Shown: positions 43,239-52,818, numbered from the stretch's first letter. The stretch: DNA of 64,000 nt from Spirosoma foliorum (GCF_014117325.1 NZ_CP059732.1:6709001-6773000); one strand, 5' to 3'. Numbers and translations: made by a program. The notes: generated from the sequence alone by a model not told the origin.

Positions 43239-44627
43239 TTACTTATTATTAAGAAGTTCATTTATGGCTTTCTTCATTTCTTGATTTTCTTTCTTTAGCT
43301 CAAGCATATACAAAGTCAGCTCTTCAATCTTCTCTAATAATTTGGCATCCATCTTACCCACATCAATACCTTGCTTAGCCACATCATTGGCTGAAGGTAC
43401 GCCTGGTAAATGCCTGTGAGTTTTGATATAGCTCTCAACGTCGCTTAGACTACGTAATTTATAGTTATCCTCGAATACATAGTCGGCCCATTCACCAGAG
43501 TCCTTTATCGCTACCTTTACCCTCTCTGTCAAAATACCTCCGGCAACATATAGCTTATAACCAGCTGGCAGTCGATTGATGTTACCGCCTATAGTTACTG
43601 GACTATCATTATTTGACTGAATTGTCGATCCATTTAGTGACCATGGAAGTGCTCCTGTTAATTGTCCTGCATCCGCACTTAGGCGCCCGCCAGGTAGGGA
43701 GCCTAAGCCTAAGTTCACTCCAAGGCCTGCCAGCACTACGTCGCCATTATTATCTACCGTTAGTACTTTGACTATTGGATTTTGCAGACTAATTGACAAG
43801 CTAACCAGTGAATTAGATGCTCCAGTTAAATTAGTGAAGCGTAGTCCTGACTTATTGGCCGTTCCGGACGTAATTTCTAGTTTATTGGCCGGGGCTGAAG
43901 TACCGATCCCCACATTAGCTCCATTGCCCAGCACAATACTGTTACTCTGATTTACTTGAGCATAAGGTCCAATAGCTACGGCGTTGGTAATAGTAGCTGA
44001 GGATGAAGATACATCTGCGGCAAAACCGATCATCACGTTATAATTGCCATTATTATTAACACCTGCATATTGACCAATAGCCGTGTTACGCTGACCTGTG
44101 GTATTATGTAGTAAGGAACCATCACCGATAGCCGTATTACCTAATCCAGCCGTATTACCAGCACCGGAAGAATTTCCTATAAATAGGTTGTAATTGCCCG
44201 TTGTATTACTGGACCCTGTTTGTTGCCCTAAAAACATATTTCCCTGACCAGTCGTATTAGCCACGCCAGCCTCACTACCAACAAAAACGTTAGCGATACC
44301 AATACTGTTTGCATAGCCTGCCTTATAACCTACGAATGTATTATTTCCTAAAGTTGAGTTAGCATACCCGGCTTGATAGCCTATGAACGTGTTTTGTGAA
44401 CCGGTTGTGTTTCCATTGCCAGCTTGAGCGCCTAAAAAGGTATTGAATGTGCCACCAGAAGACATATTCTGTCCCGCATTGACACCTACTAATGTGTTGA
44501 ACACACCAGGCGTTGTTGAACTTGGGGTAGTAGCTACATAATTATTTTGTGCTACTACTAGTGTTGGCAATAGACTTAGTAATACGTATAGTACACTTTG
44601 TGGCAAAGTTGAGTAATTAGTTTTCAT
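43239..44627 (-). CDS. Secreted repeat-fibre protein, paralogue E
   Basis: A fibre protein of 462 residues from the ATG at 44627 (signal peptide LYVLLSLLPTLVVAQ); the ATG at 44636 is equally possible. About nine 17-residue repeats (NTFVGYKAGYANSIGIA type), the junction NSIVLGNGANVGIGTSAPAN, then KVAIKDSGEWADYVFEDNYK, KTHRHLPGVPSANDVAKQG and a C-terminal coiled coil. It opens with the same QNNYVATTPSS motif as paralogue A, which is the other member paired with a sorting-domain gene. The pair A plus 31035 and the pair E plus 42695 look like duplicated two-gene modules. Confidence 0.8.
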   Translation of the reverse strand: MKTNYSTLPQSVLYVLLSLLPTLVVAQNNYVATTPSSTTPGVFNTLVGVNAGQNMSSGGTFNTFLGAQAGNGNTTGSQNTFIGYQAGYANSTLGNNTFVGYKAGYANSIGIANVFVGSEAGVANTTGQGNMFLGQQTGSSNTTGNYNLFIGNSSGAGNTAGLGNTAIGDGSLLHNTTGQRNTAIGQYAGVNNNGNYNVMIGFAADVSSSSATITNAVAIGPYAQVNQSNSIVLGNGANVGIGTSAPANKLEITSGTANKSGLRFTNLTGASNSLVSLSISLQNPIVKVLTVDNNGDVVLAGLGVNLGLGSLPGGRLSADAGQLTGALPWSLNGSTIQSNNDSPVTIGGNINRLPAGYKLYVAGGILTERVKVAIKDSGEWADYVFEDNYKLRSLSDVESYIKTHRHLPGVPSANDVAKQGIDVGKMDAKLLEKIEELTLYMLELKKENQEMKKAINELLNNK

Positions 44628-44639
44628 TATTTCCATTTG

Positions 44640-45336
44640 ATTAACTTAGTGAATTTATAAATTGATCATATAAGATATTTGAAAATTAATATCCACATAA
44701 ATCTCTATTTAATTTTATAGATTTTATTTTAAATTTACTATGTGGTAAAAATGACAATATAATAAAGCTTCGTACAGAAGAAATATCGATTAAATAATTC
44801 ACTGAGGTAAGTGATCTGAAGCTACTGAGTAACTTGACCTCTCCTTACTAAAGTAAGGTAGACTGGATTAGACGGCATTTATTCAGGCGCTTTAGGTTCT
44901 ATAAAATAAGCTCGCCGACTGCCCTTTAGGTCTGGAAATTAATAAGAAACCAAGTTTTAGTAGTTTGCCATTTCTCAAATTGAGCAGTCTATAAAACCAG
45001 GCCGGCGCAATCTCCATTTTAGATCCCCATTCTATTCCAATTGTCCTGACAAGGGCAGTATATTGGTCAAAAAGAGAAAATCAGAACTACCACCGCATGG
45101 GCAGCCCTGATGAAAAGCCTGAAAGTAGTATCTTTAAACGTTCCTGACCACATTCAAGTTGACCTTGATAGCGAGTTTATCTCCAAGGCATTTGTCAATT
45201 GGACTTATGCGGTAATTCCAGCCTTTTTAAGACTAGGTAAGCGGAGTGATATTCCGTTCTTTAAGTCATTCAAAGGTGTTTTGAGCTGATTATTGCTCTT
45301 TAGTTTCTGTCACTGAAGTATGCTCGAGATAAGATC
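44640..45336. other. Intergenic region with one small open frame
   Basis: AT-rich in the first 200 bases (promoter region of fibre gene E on the minus strand). Apart from a 59-codon frame at 45110-45289 I see no gene. Confidence 0.4.
45110..45289 (+). CDS. Possible small protein, 59 aa
   Basis: ATG 45110 to TGA 45287-45289. It reads MKSLKVVSLNVPDHIQVDL, then SEFISKAFVNWTYAVIP. The beginning recalls the N-terminus of small antitoxin-like proteins of the UPF0175 type, but the rest does not match clearly. It may be a remnant cut by neighbouring IS activity. Confidence 0.3.
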   Translation: MKSLKVVSLNVPDHIQVDLDSEFISKAFVNWTYAVIPAFLRLGKRSDIPFFKSFKGVLS

Positions 45337-45340
45337 GAAG

Positions 45341-46552
45341 TGTCTTGAACCCCTGAAAGTGAGCCAGTGAAAAGTAGAGTAAAAAAACTAACTTTCACAG
45401 GTTTATAAAAGGGAAATGAAAGCAGCACGATTCACCGAATCGCAGATTGTGGCGATTCTCAAACAGCAGGACAGCGGCCAAACTGTCGCCCAGATTAGCC
45501 GTGAGCATGGCATTAGTGAAGCCACCTTTTACGGGTGGAAAGCCAAATTTGGCGGTATGCAGGCTTCGGAAGTCAAACGATTGAAAGACCTCGAACCGGG
45601 CCGCCGGAGCGGAGGAAAACCGGCGATTGAAGAAAATGTATGCCGAGCTAAGTCTGCAAAACGACATCTTCAAAGAGGCTTTACAAAAAAAGTGGTAGGG
45701 CCTGCCGAGCGCAGAGCGTTGGCCAAGTGGGTGATCACCGAAAAGAAGATTAGCCAGCGCAAAGCTTGCCGTTGGGTAGGTCTAAACCGCAACGCCTTGG
45801 CCCAACCAGTAGCTATTAAAGAAAAAGATGAGCTGCTAGTAGGCCGGATCAAACAGCTAGCCAACCGGTATAAACATTGGGGCCTGTTAAAGATTTACCG
45901 CAGACTGCGGAAGCAAGGTGAGACCGCTAATCACAAGCGTGTCAGAAGATTATATCGGCTGGGTGGATTTAATTTACCTCGTAAGTTGAAGAAGAGGTTA
46001 CCGGAGTCGGTTCGGCAACCGTTGCCCAAAGCAATGGCCTGTAATAGATGTTGGTCATTAGATTTTACGTCCGATAGTCTGACCGACGGTCGTAACTTTA
46101 GGACGCTGAATGTGATTGACGATTATAACCGGGAAGCCTTAGGCATTGAAGTAGACTATTCTTTACCTGCTCAACGAGTTACCCGGCTACTGGATCAGTT
46201 AGTGGATCGCTACGGCAAACCGGAACGGCTACGAAGTGATAATGGACCCGAATTTATCAGCCAAGCGTTACAGGATTGGTGTGCAGATAAGGAAGTCATA
46301 CTACACTGGATCGAGCCGGGCAAGCCCACTCAGAATGCCTACATCGAACGCTTCAATGGCACGTTTCGCCGAGAAGTGTTGAATGCTAATATGTTTAGGA
46401 GCTTGGCGCAGGTACGCCGAACGGTGGATGAGTGGCTAGTCGAATATAATACGGAGCGACCTCATCAGGCATTGAAGTTCATGACACCCGCCGAATATCG
46501 ACAGGTGGCCTGACCTCCAGCCAAAACTGGCTCACCAAACGGGGTAAGGACA
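45341..46552 (+). mobile_element. IS3-family insertion sequence with 4-bp target duplication
   Basis: Left end begins TGTCTTGAACCCC (45341) and the right end, reverse-complemented, begins TGTCCTTACCCC (from 46552); both continue to GTGAGCCAGT, giving imperfect inverted repeats of about 27 bases. The sequence GAAG flanks both sides (45337-45340 and 46553-46556). Length 1212 bp. Confidence 0.85.
45416..46513 (+). CDS. IS3-family transposase, OrfA and OrfB in a single altered frame
   Basis: A 365-residue frame. The start is a normal OrfA helix-turn-helix ([36 protein letters not shown]). From about residue 110 it is OrfB with the rve integrase domain: [12 protein letters not shown] (first Asp), [12 protein letters not shown] (second Asp) and [17 protein letters not shown] (Glu). 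Residues about 62-95 are out of register: the true OrfA zipper end ([20 protein letters not shown]) is read in another frame at 45636-45698, because a GC-rich stretch of about 19 bases near 45604-45622 shifts the frame. The usual A7G slip site (45685-45692) is still present. So the normal two-frame layout has become a single frame lacking the leucine zipper; activity is doubtful. Confidence 0.82.
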   Translation: MKAARFTESQIVAILKQQDSGQTVAQISREHGISEATFYGWKAKFGGMQASEVKRLKDLEPGRRSGGKPAIEENVCRAKSAKRHLQRGFTKKVVGPAERRALAKWVITEKKISQRKACRWVGLNRNALAQPVAIKEKDELLVGRIKQLANRYKHWGLLKIYRRLRKQGETANHKRVRRLYRLGGFNLPRKLKKRLPESVRQPLPKAMACNRCWSLDFTSDSLTDGRNFRTLNVIDDYNREALGIEVDYSLPAQRVTRLLDQLVDRYGKPERLRSDNGPEFISQALQDWCADKEVILHWIEPGKPTQNAYIERFNGTFRREVLNANMFRSLAQVRRTVDEWLVEYNTERPHQALKFMTPAEYRQVA

Positions 46553-46787
46553 GAAGCTTAGTGAAATGGAAATAAAACATTTTAGACGCACAGTTTACTG
46601 GGCGGATTGGCGCTATATGAGAAGGACAGTAAAAGAGAACAGATGAACGTCCGATCTTCAATCGTTGAGTGTCTAAATAATTGGAGACCCCTTACATCAG
46701 TTGGCTTTATACCTCTGAATAAATAACCAAAAGAATTATTCATCAATTGCATTACCTCAATTTTACGATAGACGTTAACTAATTACT

Positions 46788-48416
46788 ATGATAAATGTTA
46801 AAGATGCACAATTTGGTGCTTTTGGCGATGGCGGTCATGACGATACAGCAGCAATACAAAAAGCAATAAATTTTGCTAAAACCCTTTCCTATCCAACAGG
46901 TGGCGGAACTTATCGAGTTAATGTATTCTTTCCTGCAGGTTTTTATTACATTACCTCTCCAATAAATATAACGAACGCCGATGGCATTTGGCTAACAGGC
47001 GATGGTGGTCGCTATTTGAACACGAATATTATTGGTGTTACAGGTGGGGTTATCTTCGACTTTAGTGGATCATCATTAGCTGGATGTGAAAATTTTACTT
47101 TCATATCAAATCCTGGAAATGGAACGAGTCGCTCCACCATAGGAACTTTATTTGCTTTAACTTCTAATGGTGGTCTTAATTGTGGCATACGTAATTGCTA
47201 CTTTCAAATGCAAGATTTTCCTACCGCTAACAGCGGTTTTGGTACAATTGGCATCTTATGTGTTCGAGCAGACGAATTTTTTGTACATGAATGTTTAGTG
47301 CGAGCAAATACTCCGATTGTAATGAGTAATACGACTTCGCTTGTTGGAATAGGTGTTACCAATACCGTTTCAAGTAGCTTTCAGGCTCTTACTCAAGGAA
47401 ACGGCTCCATGGGATTTATAGATATTCAGGCAACGTCTTTGCAGAACTATGAAAAGCGGCAACCAGCTTTAGTATTAAATGGGGTTAACACGCTAAACTT
47501 TCATGGATATTTAAGTCGACTTACAGCCAATAGCGGTTCTGTTGAAACAGCCATATTATGCAACCAGTATACGACTAACCTGCGTATACACGCTAATATT
47601 GAATCATTCTCGCAGATTTTAAAGGCAACTAATGGTGGGTTTGAAGGGAATGAATTTAATATCGTCATAGCCAATGAGACCGCTCCTACGACTTCATTAA
47701 TCGACGTAACAGGGTGTATAGTACGAGGACTCAAACTTCGTGTTTCTTTGCCCATTATTGCAGAGCGCCCTAATCGCTATGTCATTTACTATGCCCCAGA
47801 TACTAATCCAAACCAACCTTCGTCTGGTTCAATTATTGATAGTGAAATTACCTGCTATGATATTATCTCTAATCAATATATCATATCACCCAACCTGCTT
47901 AAACAGGCAACAAACGTATTATTTAACACTTCGCAACCTTTTGAGAAAAAGGGAGGCCGTCTTCGGCAATTATCAAACAATAAAGTAAGTGCAGGAACAA
48001 TTGGGTCTATTGCAACAGCTACAATATTTAGTTTTTTACAAGCAGATAACACAGCTTCTACTAATAGCCGCGGTGGTTACTACCGTATTTGGGTTGATGG
48101 AACAATTCAGGCTGGAAGTTACGGATCAGCCTACAGCGCAGTACTTTCTTTTCAAGCCCAAATAATCATTAATCAAAATTATATTGGCACGATGGATTTG
48201 CCTTCCTCGACAGTAATTATACTAGATAAGAGCGCAACAAATCCAACATTTATTGACATTACTGGCCTGGTGATTAATGTCACTTTTTTAAACCGGATTG
48301 GAACTGTTACTATTACTCCAAAAGCCTCAGGAAGTTCAACATCAGAGGCCATTGTTTATAATGGCGTTGCGGAAATTCAAAGCGATTTCCTCATTAATGA
48401 TCCAATTCCGTTGTAG
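46788..48416 (+). CDS. Right-handed beta-helix protein, pectate-lyase-3/tailspike-like
   Basis: A 542-residue protein. The first 90 residues carry the pectate lyase superfamily (Pfam Pectate_lyase_3) opening: VKDAQFGAFGDGGHDDTAAIQKAI and GGTYRVNVFFPAGFYYITSPI, followed by short beta-helix rungs rich in Asn, Gly and Thr. This fold is used by phage tailspikes and by GH28-like or lyase enzymes that cut polysaccharides. There is no signal peptide, unlike the other surface proteins here, so it may be cytoplasmic, exported by another route, or of phage origin. Its C-terminal end overlaps the convergent glycosyltransferase by 23 bases. Catalytic residues are not identifiable. Confidence 0.72.
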   Translation: MINVKDAQFGAFGDGGHDDTAAIQKAINFAKTLSYPTGGGTYRVNVFFPAGFYYITSPINITNADGIWLTGDGGRYLNTNIIGVTGGVIFDFSGSSLAGCENFTFISNPGNGTSRSTIGTLFALTSNGGLNCGIRNCYFQMQDFPTANSGFGTIGILCVRADEFFVHECLVRANTPIVMSNTTSLVGIGVTNTVSSSFQALTQGNGSMGFIDIQATSLQNYEKRQPALVLNGVNTLNFHGYLSRLTANSGSVETAILCNQYTTNLRIHANIESFSQILKATNGGFEGNEFNIVIANETAPTTSLIDVTGCIVRGLKLRVSLPIIAERPNRYVIYYAPDTNPNQPSSGSIIDSEITCYDIISNQYIISPNLLKQATNVLFNTSQPFEKKGGRLRQLSNNKVSAGTIGSIATATIFSFLQADNTASTNSRGGYYRIWVDGTIQAGSYGSAYSAVLSFQAQIIINQNYIGTMDLPSSTVIILDKSATNPTFIDITGLVINVTFLNRIGTVTITPKASGSSTSEAIVYNGVAEIQSDFLINDPIPL

Positions 48417-49332
48417 AAGACGGGAGTTTATGCCAGAATCCAGGATGCATACTTATTCGACGTTTTATAGAATTGGGAAATAAATTTTGCTTCCTTCCCA
48501 TTTTGTAGCCTATGTATTTTGCGATCATTCGTACCAGCTGAGCTGGAATAAGCCTTTTATAGCCATTTTGGCTTAAATAGCGCCATTCTTGCAAAACATA
48601 TTTGAGTCCTTCTGACTCTGCTTTTGAAAATTCGCTTAATACCGCGCTTTGTTCTTCATGAAATACCCCAATGTCAAAATATCGCTTAAACTCTTCAAGC
48701 AGCGAATAATCATGGGAATGAAACACTTGAGCCTCAGCACAATAAGCCACAGCTTTACCCTGAAGAATAAATCGGGCAGCTACAGATACATCTTCGCCCA
48801 AAATCGTTTCAGACGGGAATCCTCCAACAGATTCCAAATTAGCCTTGCGGTATGCAGCAAATGAGTTGGAACAGGAGCACGTCTTAATTCCCATTGTTGG
48901 AATTAAGTCTTTCGTTTTGACAACACTATAATCAGGATAATTTATTAAACGGGCGAATCGGCCAAAAACACCTGTCTCAGGATAAGGTAACTGCCGTCCG
49001 TAGGCTAAAGCAATATCTTCCCGAGAGCAAAGCATTACCATTAACTTCTCCAAAGTGTCGGGTGACGCTGGTAGCGCATCTTGCGTCATAAAGACTACTA
49101 TATCAGATTTCGCCAGTTTGAGTCCTAGATTTCTAGTAGTACCATGATTAAACGATGCTTTATCTATAGACAGTAATAATATGTCTTCAGAAGTTATTAG
49201 CTCTAACGTATTGTCTGTTGACCCTGAATCAATTATGATCAGTTCATGCGGTACTGTTTGTTCCTGAAGTCTTTTTAATAAAAGAGGAAGAAAAGAGGCA
49301 GCATTATAAGTAGGAATGACAACTGATAACAT
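48394..49332 (-). CDS. Glycosyltransferase family 2 (rhamnosyltransferase-like)
   Basis: A 312-residue GT-A enzyme. Nucleotide-sugar site: VVIPTYNAASFLPLLLKRLQ, then ELIIIDSGSTDNTLE. The acidic region DIVVFMTQDALPASPDTLEK has the TQDA pattern common in dTDP-rhamnosyl transferases, and SETILGEDVSVAARFILQGK is the probable catalytic Glu/Asp segment. The C-terminus is basic and may touch the membrane. It lies alone on the minus strand, ending tail-to-tail with the beta-helix gene with a 23-base overlap. Confidence 0.85.
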   Translation of the reverse strand: MLSVVIPTYNAASFLPLLLKRLQEQTVPHELIIIDSGSTDNTLELITSEDILLLSIDKASFNHGTTRNLGLKLAKSDIVVFMTQDALPASPDTLEKLMVMLCSREDIALAYGRQLPYPETGVFGRFARLINYPDYSVVKTKDLIPTMGIKTCSCSNSFAAYRKANLESVGGFPSETILGEDVSVAARFILQGKAVAYCAEAQVFHSHDYSLLEEFKRYFDIGVFHEEQSAVLSEFSKAESEGLKYVLQEWRYLSQNGYKRLIPAQLVRMIAKYIGYKMGRKQNLFPNSIKRRISMHPGFWHKLPSSTTELDH

Positions 49333-49679
49333 TTATAATCATGTTAAAATGATAAGGCGGTTTGCTCAAGATGTGCTCCAATGAACGCTAGTTAATTGTC
49401 AATTTAGTGTAAGAGCGCGTCTCTATATAGCTGACCATTGACTTATTTCCAAAATTCCATCAATGTAACATCGTCTATATTATTGGTCAAAGTTAATCAC
49501 TAGTAGATTTCTATTATAACATTTTATCTTGTATATGTTAACTTGCCGCATTGGCACTAATGTACTAGGGTATTACAGCTCTTAATTCTAGAAATGTATA
49601 TGAAAATAACTCTAGAATTAAAAGCTATAATGTTAATTCTAAGGAAATTACACATCTTTTTTATTGAATTTGAACTTAT
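49333..49679. other. AT-rich divergent promoter region
   Basis: Separates the minus-strand glycosyltransferase from the plus-strand acyltransferase. It contains a 16-bp stem with one mismatch, AGCTCTTAATTCTAGA (49577-49592) with TCTAGAATTAAAAGCT (49611-49626), just upstream of the acyltransferase start. The stem could be regulatory. Confidence 0.45.
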
Positions 49680-51122
49680 ATGCTCTTTAACTCTTTACAT
49701 TTTATTGCATTTTTTCTAAGCATTACAACTACATACTATTTACTTCCACACCGATATAGATGGGTTTTACTATTAGCTGGTAGTTGTTATTTTTACATGG
49801 CATTTGTACCCATCTATATTCTAATTTTAGGGTTTACTATCATTATCGATTATTTTGCCGGTATATTAATCGAACAGTCAGTTGGCAAAAAACGTCGCGG
49901 TTATCTACTTATAAGTCTATTAGCCAATATTGGTGTCTTAGCCTTTTTTAAATATTATAATTTTCTCAACGACAACCTTACACTTCTTTTTTCAAATTTC
50001 GGATATAGCAACCATATTCCTTATTTAAGTATATTATTACCAATTGGCCTGTCTTTTCACACATTTCAGGCAATGAGCTATACCATTGAAGTTTATCGAG
50101 GTAACTCCAAAGCTGAACGTCATTTTGGTATTTACGCACTATATGTAATGTTCTATCCACAATTAGTAGCAGGCCCTATTGAGCGGCCACAAAACGTTTT
50201 GTGGCAATTTCACAAACCCCACCCTTTTAAGTCAGAAAATATTGCTAGTGGATTAAAATTAATGGCTTGGGGCTTCTTTAAAAAAGTGGTTATCGCCGAC
50301 CGCTTAGCAGTAATAGTTAACCATGTCTACAATCAGCCGAATCAGTTTGAAGGAGTTTCTTTGCTATTAGCTACTATATTATTCGCGTTCCAAATTTACT
50401 GTGACTTCTCTGGTTATTCAGATATTGCGCTTGGTACAGCTAGAACGCTAGGGTTTCAACTCATGAAAAATTTTGACCGGCCGTACTTCTCAAAATCTAT
50501 TGCAGAATTTTGGAAACGATGGCACATTTCACTTTCTACGTGGTTCCGTGATTACTTATATATTCCACTTGGCGGAAATCGAGTCTCTCATTCAAAATGG
50601 TATGCTAACTTATTAATTACATTTATAATCTCAGGTCTCTGGCATGGAGCTAACTGGACTTATCTAATTTGGGGTGGATTAAACGGGTTATATCTAATAT
50701 GCGAAAATACCCTAAAGCCAATTACCAGACGAATTAGTCAATCTCTAGGCCACTCCGTCAGCAAAAGTATTGGGTTAATTTTAACTTTCTCTCTAGTTTG
50801 TTTAGCCTGGGTATTCTTCCGAGCATCTACAGTAGACGATGCATTTTATATTGTCACACATTTATTTTCGAATATCAGAGCTAGCTTAAAGATTATTACA
50901 ACAACTAACTTAGGAACAACTAAATACGAATGGGTAGTCGCTATTTTAGCACTCATTACGTTATTCACTATTGAGTATTTACAAGGTAAACAATGGTTTA
51001 GAAATTGGCTAAACTACCAACCTATATATATTCGCCTATCTTTGTATTATACATTGGTAATGTTAATTATTTTATTCGGTGCCTTTAGCAATCAAGAACA
51101 GTTTATTTATTTTCAATTCTAA
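49680..51122 (+). CDS. MBOAT-family O-acyltransferase (AlgI-like)
   Basis: A 480-residue integral membrane enzyme with about 11-12 helices. Landmarks: FFKYYNFLNDN, LLPIGLSFHTFQAMSYTIEVYRG, YPQLVAGPIERPQNVL, DFSGYSDIALGTARTLGF and NFDRPYFSKSIAEFWKRWHI, and the catalytic His in ISGLWHGANWTYLIWGGLNG. In alginate and related systems AlgI moves acetyl groups across the inner membrane to an SGNH partner that decorates the exported polysaccharide. The next gene starts in its stop codon (TAATG) and encodes such a partner. Confidence 0.92.
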   Translation: MLFNSLHFIAFFLSITTTYYLLPHRYRWVLLLAGSCYFYMAFVPIYILILGFTIIIDYFAGILIEQSVGKKRRGYLLISLLANIGVLAFFKYYNFLNDNLTLLFSNFGYSNHIPYLSILLPIGLSFHTFQAMSYTIEVYRGNSKAERHFGIYALYVMFYPQLVAGPIERPQNVLWQFHKPHPFKSENIASGLKLMAWGFFKKVVIADRLAVIVNHVYNQPNQFEGVSLLLATILFAFQIYCDFSGYSDIALGTARTLGFQLMKNFDRPYFSKSIAEFWKRWHISLSTWFRDYLYIPLGGNRVSHSKWYANLLITFIISGLWHGANWTYLIWGGLNGLYLICENTLKPITRRISQSLGHSVSKSIGLILTFSLVCLAWVFFRASTVDDAFYIVTHLFSNIRASLKIITTTNLGTTKYEWVVAILALITLFTIEYLQGKQWFRNWLNYQPIYIRLSLYYTLVMLIILFGAFSNQEQFIYFQF

Positions 51123-52042
51123 TGCGCCTAACTGTATTATTTTCATACATATTCATTGTTTTCATTGCTTGCCTTTTGAGCCTACAAAGCATAATTTTTT
51201 TTCTAGCTCCTTATGTGCGCAATTACAACGTATATACAGCAGTTAGTATTGATAAAGAAAATAGATTAGCAACTGCAAATCAACCGCGACTTATATTTGT
51301 CGGTGGCTCAAGTATGGCACTTGGTTTAAATAGCCAGTTCATGGAAAAAGTCACTGGGAAACAAGTGGTAAACATGGGCATTCATGCCGGCCTTGGCTTA
51401 CCATTTATACTTAATGAATCATTAGCTGGCCTTAAGTCTGGTGATATAGTAGTACTTTGTCTAGAGTATACTCTAGACAAGGGTGATAAGAAACTTCAGG
51501 CACAACTAGTTGATGTAAATCCACGTGCAAAAGAATACTTATCTTTTTCATTAATCGATTACATACAGTTTTACACACAAAATGTACAGCGCTGTTTATC
51601 TGGCGCTTTCTATAAAGTTATTAATGCTGATCGATTAGACCCTATTTACAATCGGTCAGCACTTAATATTCAAGGAGACGTAATATCACATTACTCACTC
51701 CCAAAACGTAAAACGCTAGCCGATTTAGTGAAATGGAAAGACCTAGGAGACGCAGAATATATTAAACAAGTTAATGGATTTATAAATAACGCAAAACGCA
51801 AAGGAGCTACGGTTTATTTCTCATATCCGGCATTGTGTTCTTCAGCTTTTATCCTCAATTATCAAAATATGCAATTGCTAGAAAAAAAATATTTACAAGA
51901 AATAAATTGTCCAATAATTGGGCGACCCCAAAGTTTTGTATTTAACGATAAGGATTTTTACGATACAGTCTATCATTTAGGCAAATATGGCGTAGATAAA
52001 CGAACTAAAATAATGATTAAATTATTAGATGGTTATTTATAA
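51122..52042 (+). CDS. SGNH-hydrolase-like partner of the acyltransferase (AlgX/AlgJ-type)
   Basis: A 306-residue protein with an N-terminal membrane anchor (LFSYIFIVFIACLLSLQSIIFFL). A GDS-like motif is seen in IFVGGSSMALGLNSQFME and a C-terminal D-x-x-x-H-like site in DKDFYDTVYHLGKYG. The first base of its ATG is the last A of the acyltransferase stop, so the two are translationally coupled. It probably places acyl groups on the polysaccharide in the periplasm. I infer the role mainly from the MBOAT partnership; the motif match is moderate. Confidence 0.7.
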   Translation: MRLTVLFSYIFIVFIACLLSLQSIIFFLAPYVRNYNVYTAVSIDKENRLATANQPRLIFVGGSSMALGLNSQFMEKVTGKQVVNMGIHAGLGLPFILNESLAGLKSGDIVVLCLEYTLDKGDKKLQAQLVDVNPRAKEYLSFSLIDYIQFYTQNVQRCLSGAFYKVINADRLDPIYNRSALNIQGDVISHYSLPKRKTLADLVKWKDLGDAEYIKQVNGFINNAKRKGATVYFSYPALCSSAFILNYQNMQLLEKKYLQEINCPIIGRPQSFVFNDKDFYDTVYHLGKYGVDKRTKIMIKLLDGYL

Positions 52043-52110
52043 CGTCCATCAAGTGTAGATCAGAAAACCAGAAATTATTGCGGTAAATAACAAAATAGTA
52101 TAAAACAATT

Positions 52111-52818
52111 TTAATGTAGCAGTAAATGTTTAATCAGATATACTAATAAAAATAAACGGTTGGAGAATTTTCTATAAAAACCATAGCCAACTTCTCCTGT
52201 GGGTGAAGCATTACCTCCATGACGGACATATTTAATCAATGGTTCTTCATAGAATATAACGCGGCCTTTAGCTTCTACAAGTAACCCAATCCACCAATCA
52301 TGCATATGAATCTTGGACGGAAAAGGGAGAACATAGTCTAGTATTTCGCGCCGAAAAGCCATACAGCATCCCATATAGGAGTTTCGATATAAGTTATTCC
52401 AAAAACCTGGAGAACTGCCCCTATGCTCAAAGAATGATGCTTGTAATAGATTACCATTCTGGTCTACAACTTCACAATCAGCTAGTACCAAATCGTGATT
52501 TTTAAGTAAAGAATTGATTGTTGAAATTTTATCAGGCAACCAAATATCATCTTGATCTGCTAAATATATATATTGACCACATGAATTTAATAATGCATTT
52601 TCAAAATTACCTACTGGACCACGGCGCTTTTTATTTACAAATACTTTTATTCTTCGATCTGCAAATCCATCTATTATCTGTAGAGTTTTGTCCGTTGATC
52701 CATCATCAGATATGATTATTTCATCATTTATATCTAATTGTTGAAGAATTGATTTTAACTGCCGTTCAATATATAATTCTCCATTATATGTAGCCATACA
52801 GACACTAATGAATATCAT
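52111..52818 (-). CDS. Glycosyltransferase family 2
   Basis: A 235-residue GT-A enzyme: SVCMATYNGELYIERQLKSIL, DEIIISDDGSTDKTLQI, the DxD-like YLADQDDIWLPDK, and GCCMAFRREILDYVLPF. This 'ADQDDIW' branch is usual for O-antigen and exopolysaccharide synthesis. Its start overlaps the end of the Wzy-like gene by 14 bases, so the two are one transcription unit. The C-terminus ends in a hydrophobic segment (FLLVYLIKHLLL). Confidence 0.88.
   Translation of the reverse strand: MIFISVCMATYNGELYIERQLKSILQQLDINDEIIISDDGSTDKTLQIIDGFADRRIKVFVNKKRRGPVGNFENALLNSCGQYIYLADQDDIWLPDKISTINSLLKNHDLVLADCEVVDQNGNLLQASFFEHRGSSPGFWNNLYRNSYMGCCMAFRREILDYVLPFPSKIHMHDWWIGLLVEAKGRVIFYEEPLIKYVRHGGNASPTGEVGYGFYRKFSNRLFLLVYLIKHLLLH

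Noticed and set aside
31570..44627. The repeat-rich region as a CRISPR array or DNA satellite
   Set aside because: The 51-base periodicity is coding (17 residues), diverged between copies, with no constant repeat and unique spacers.
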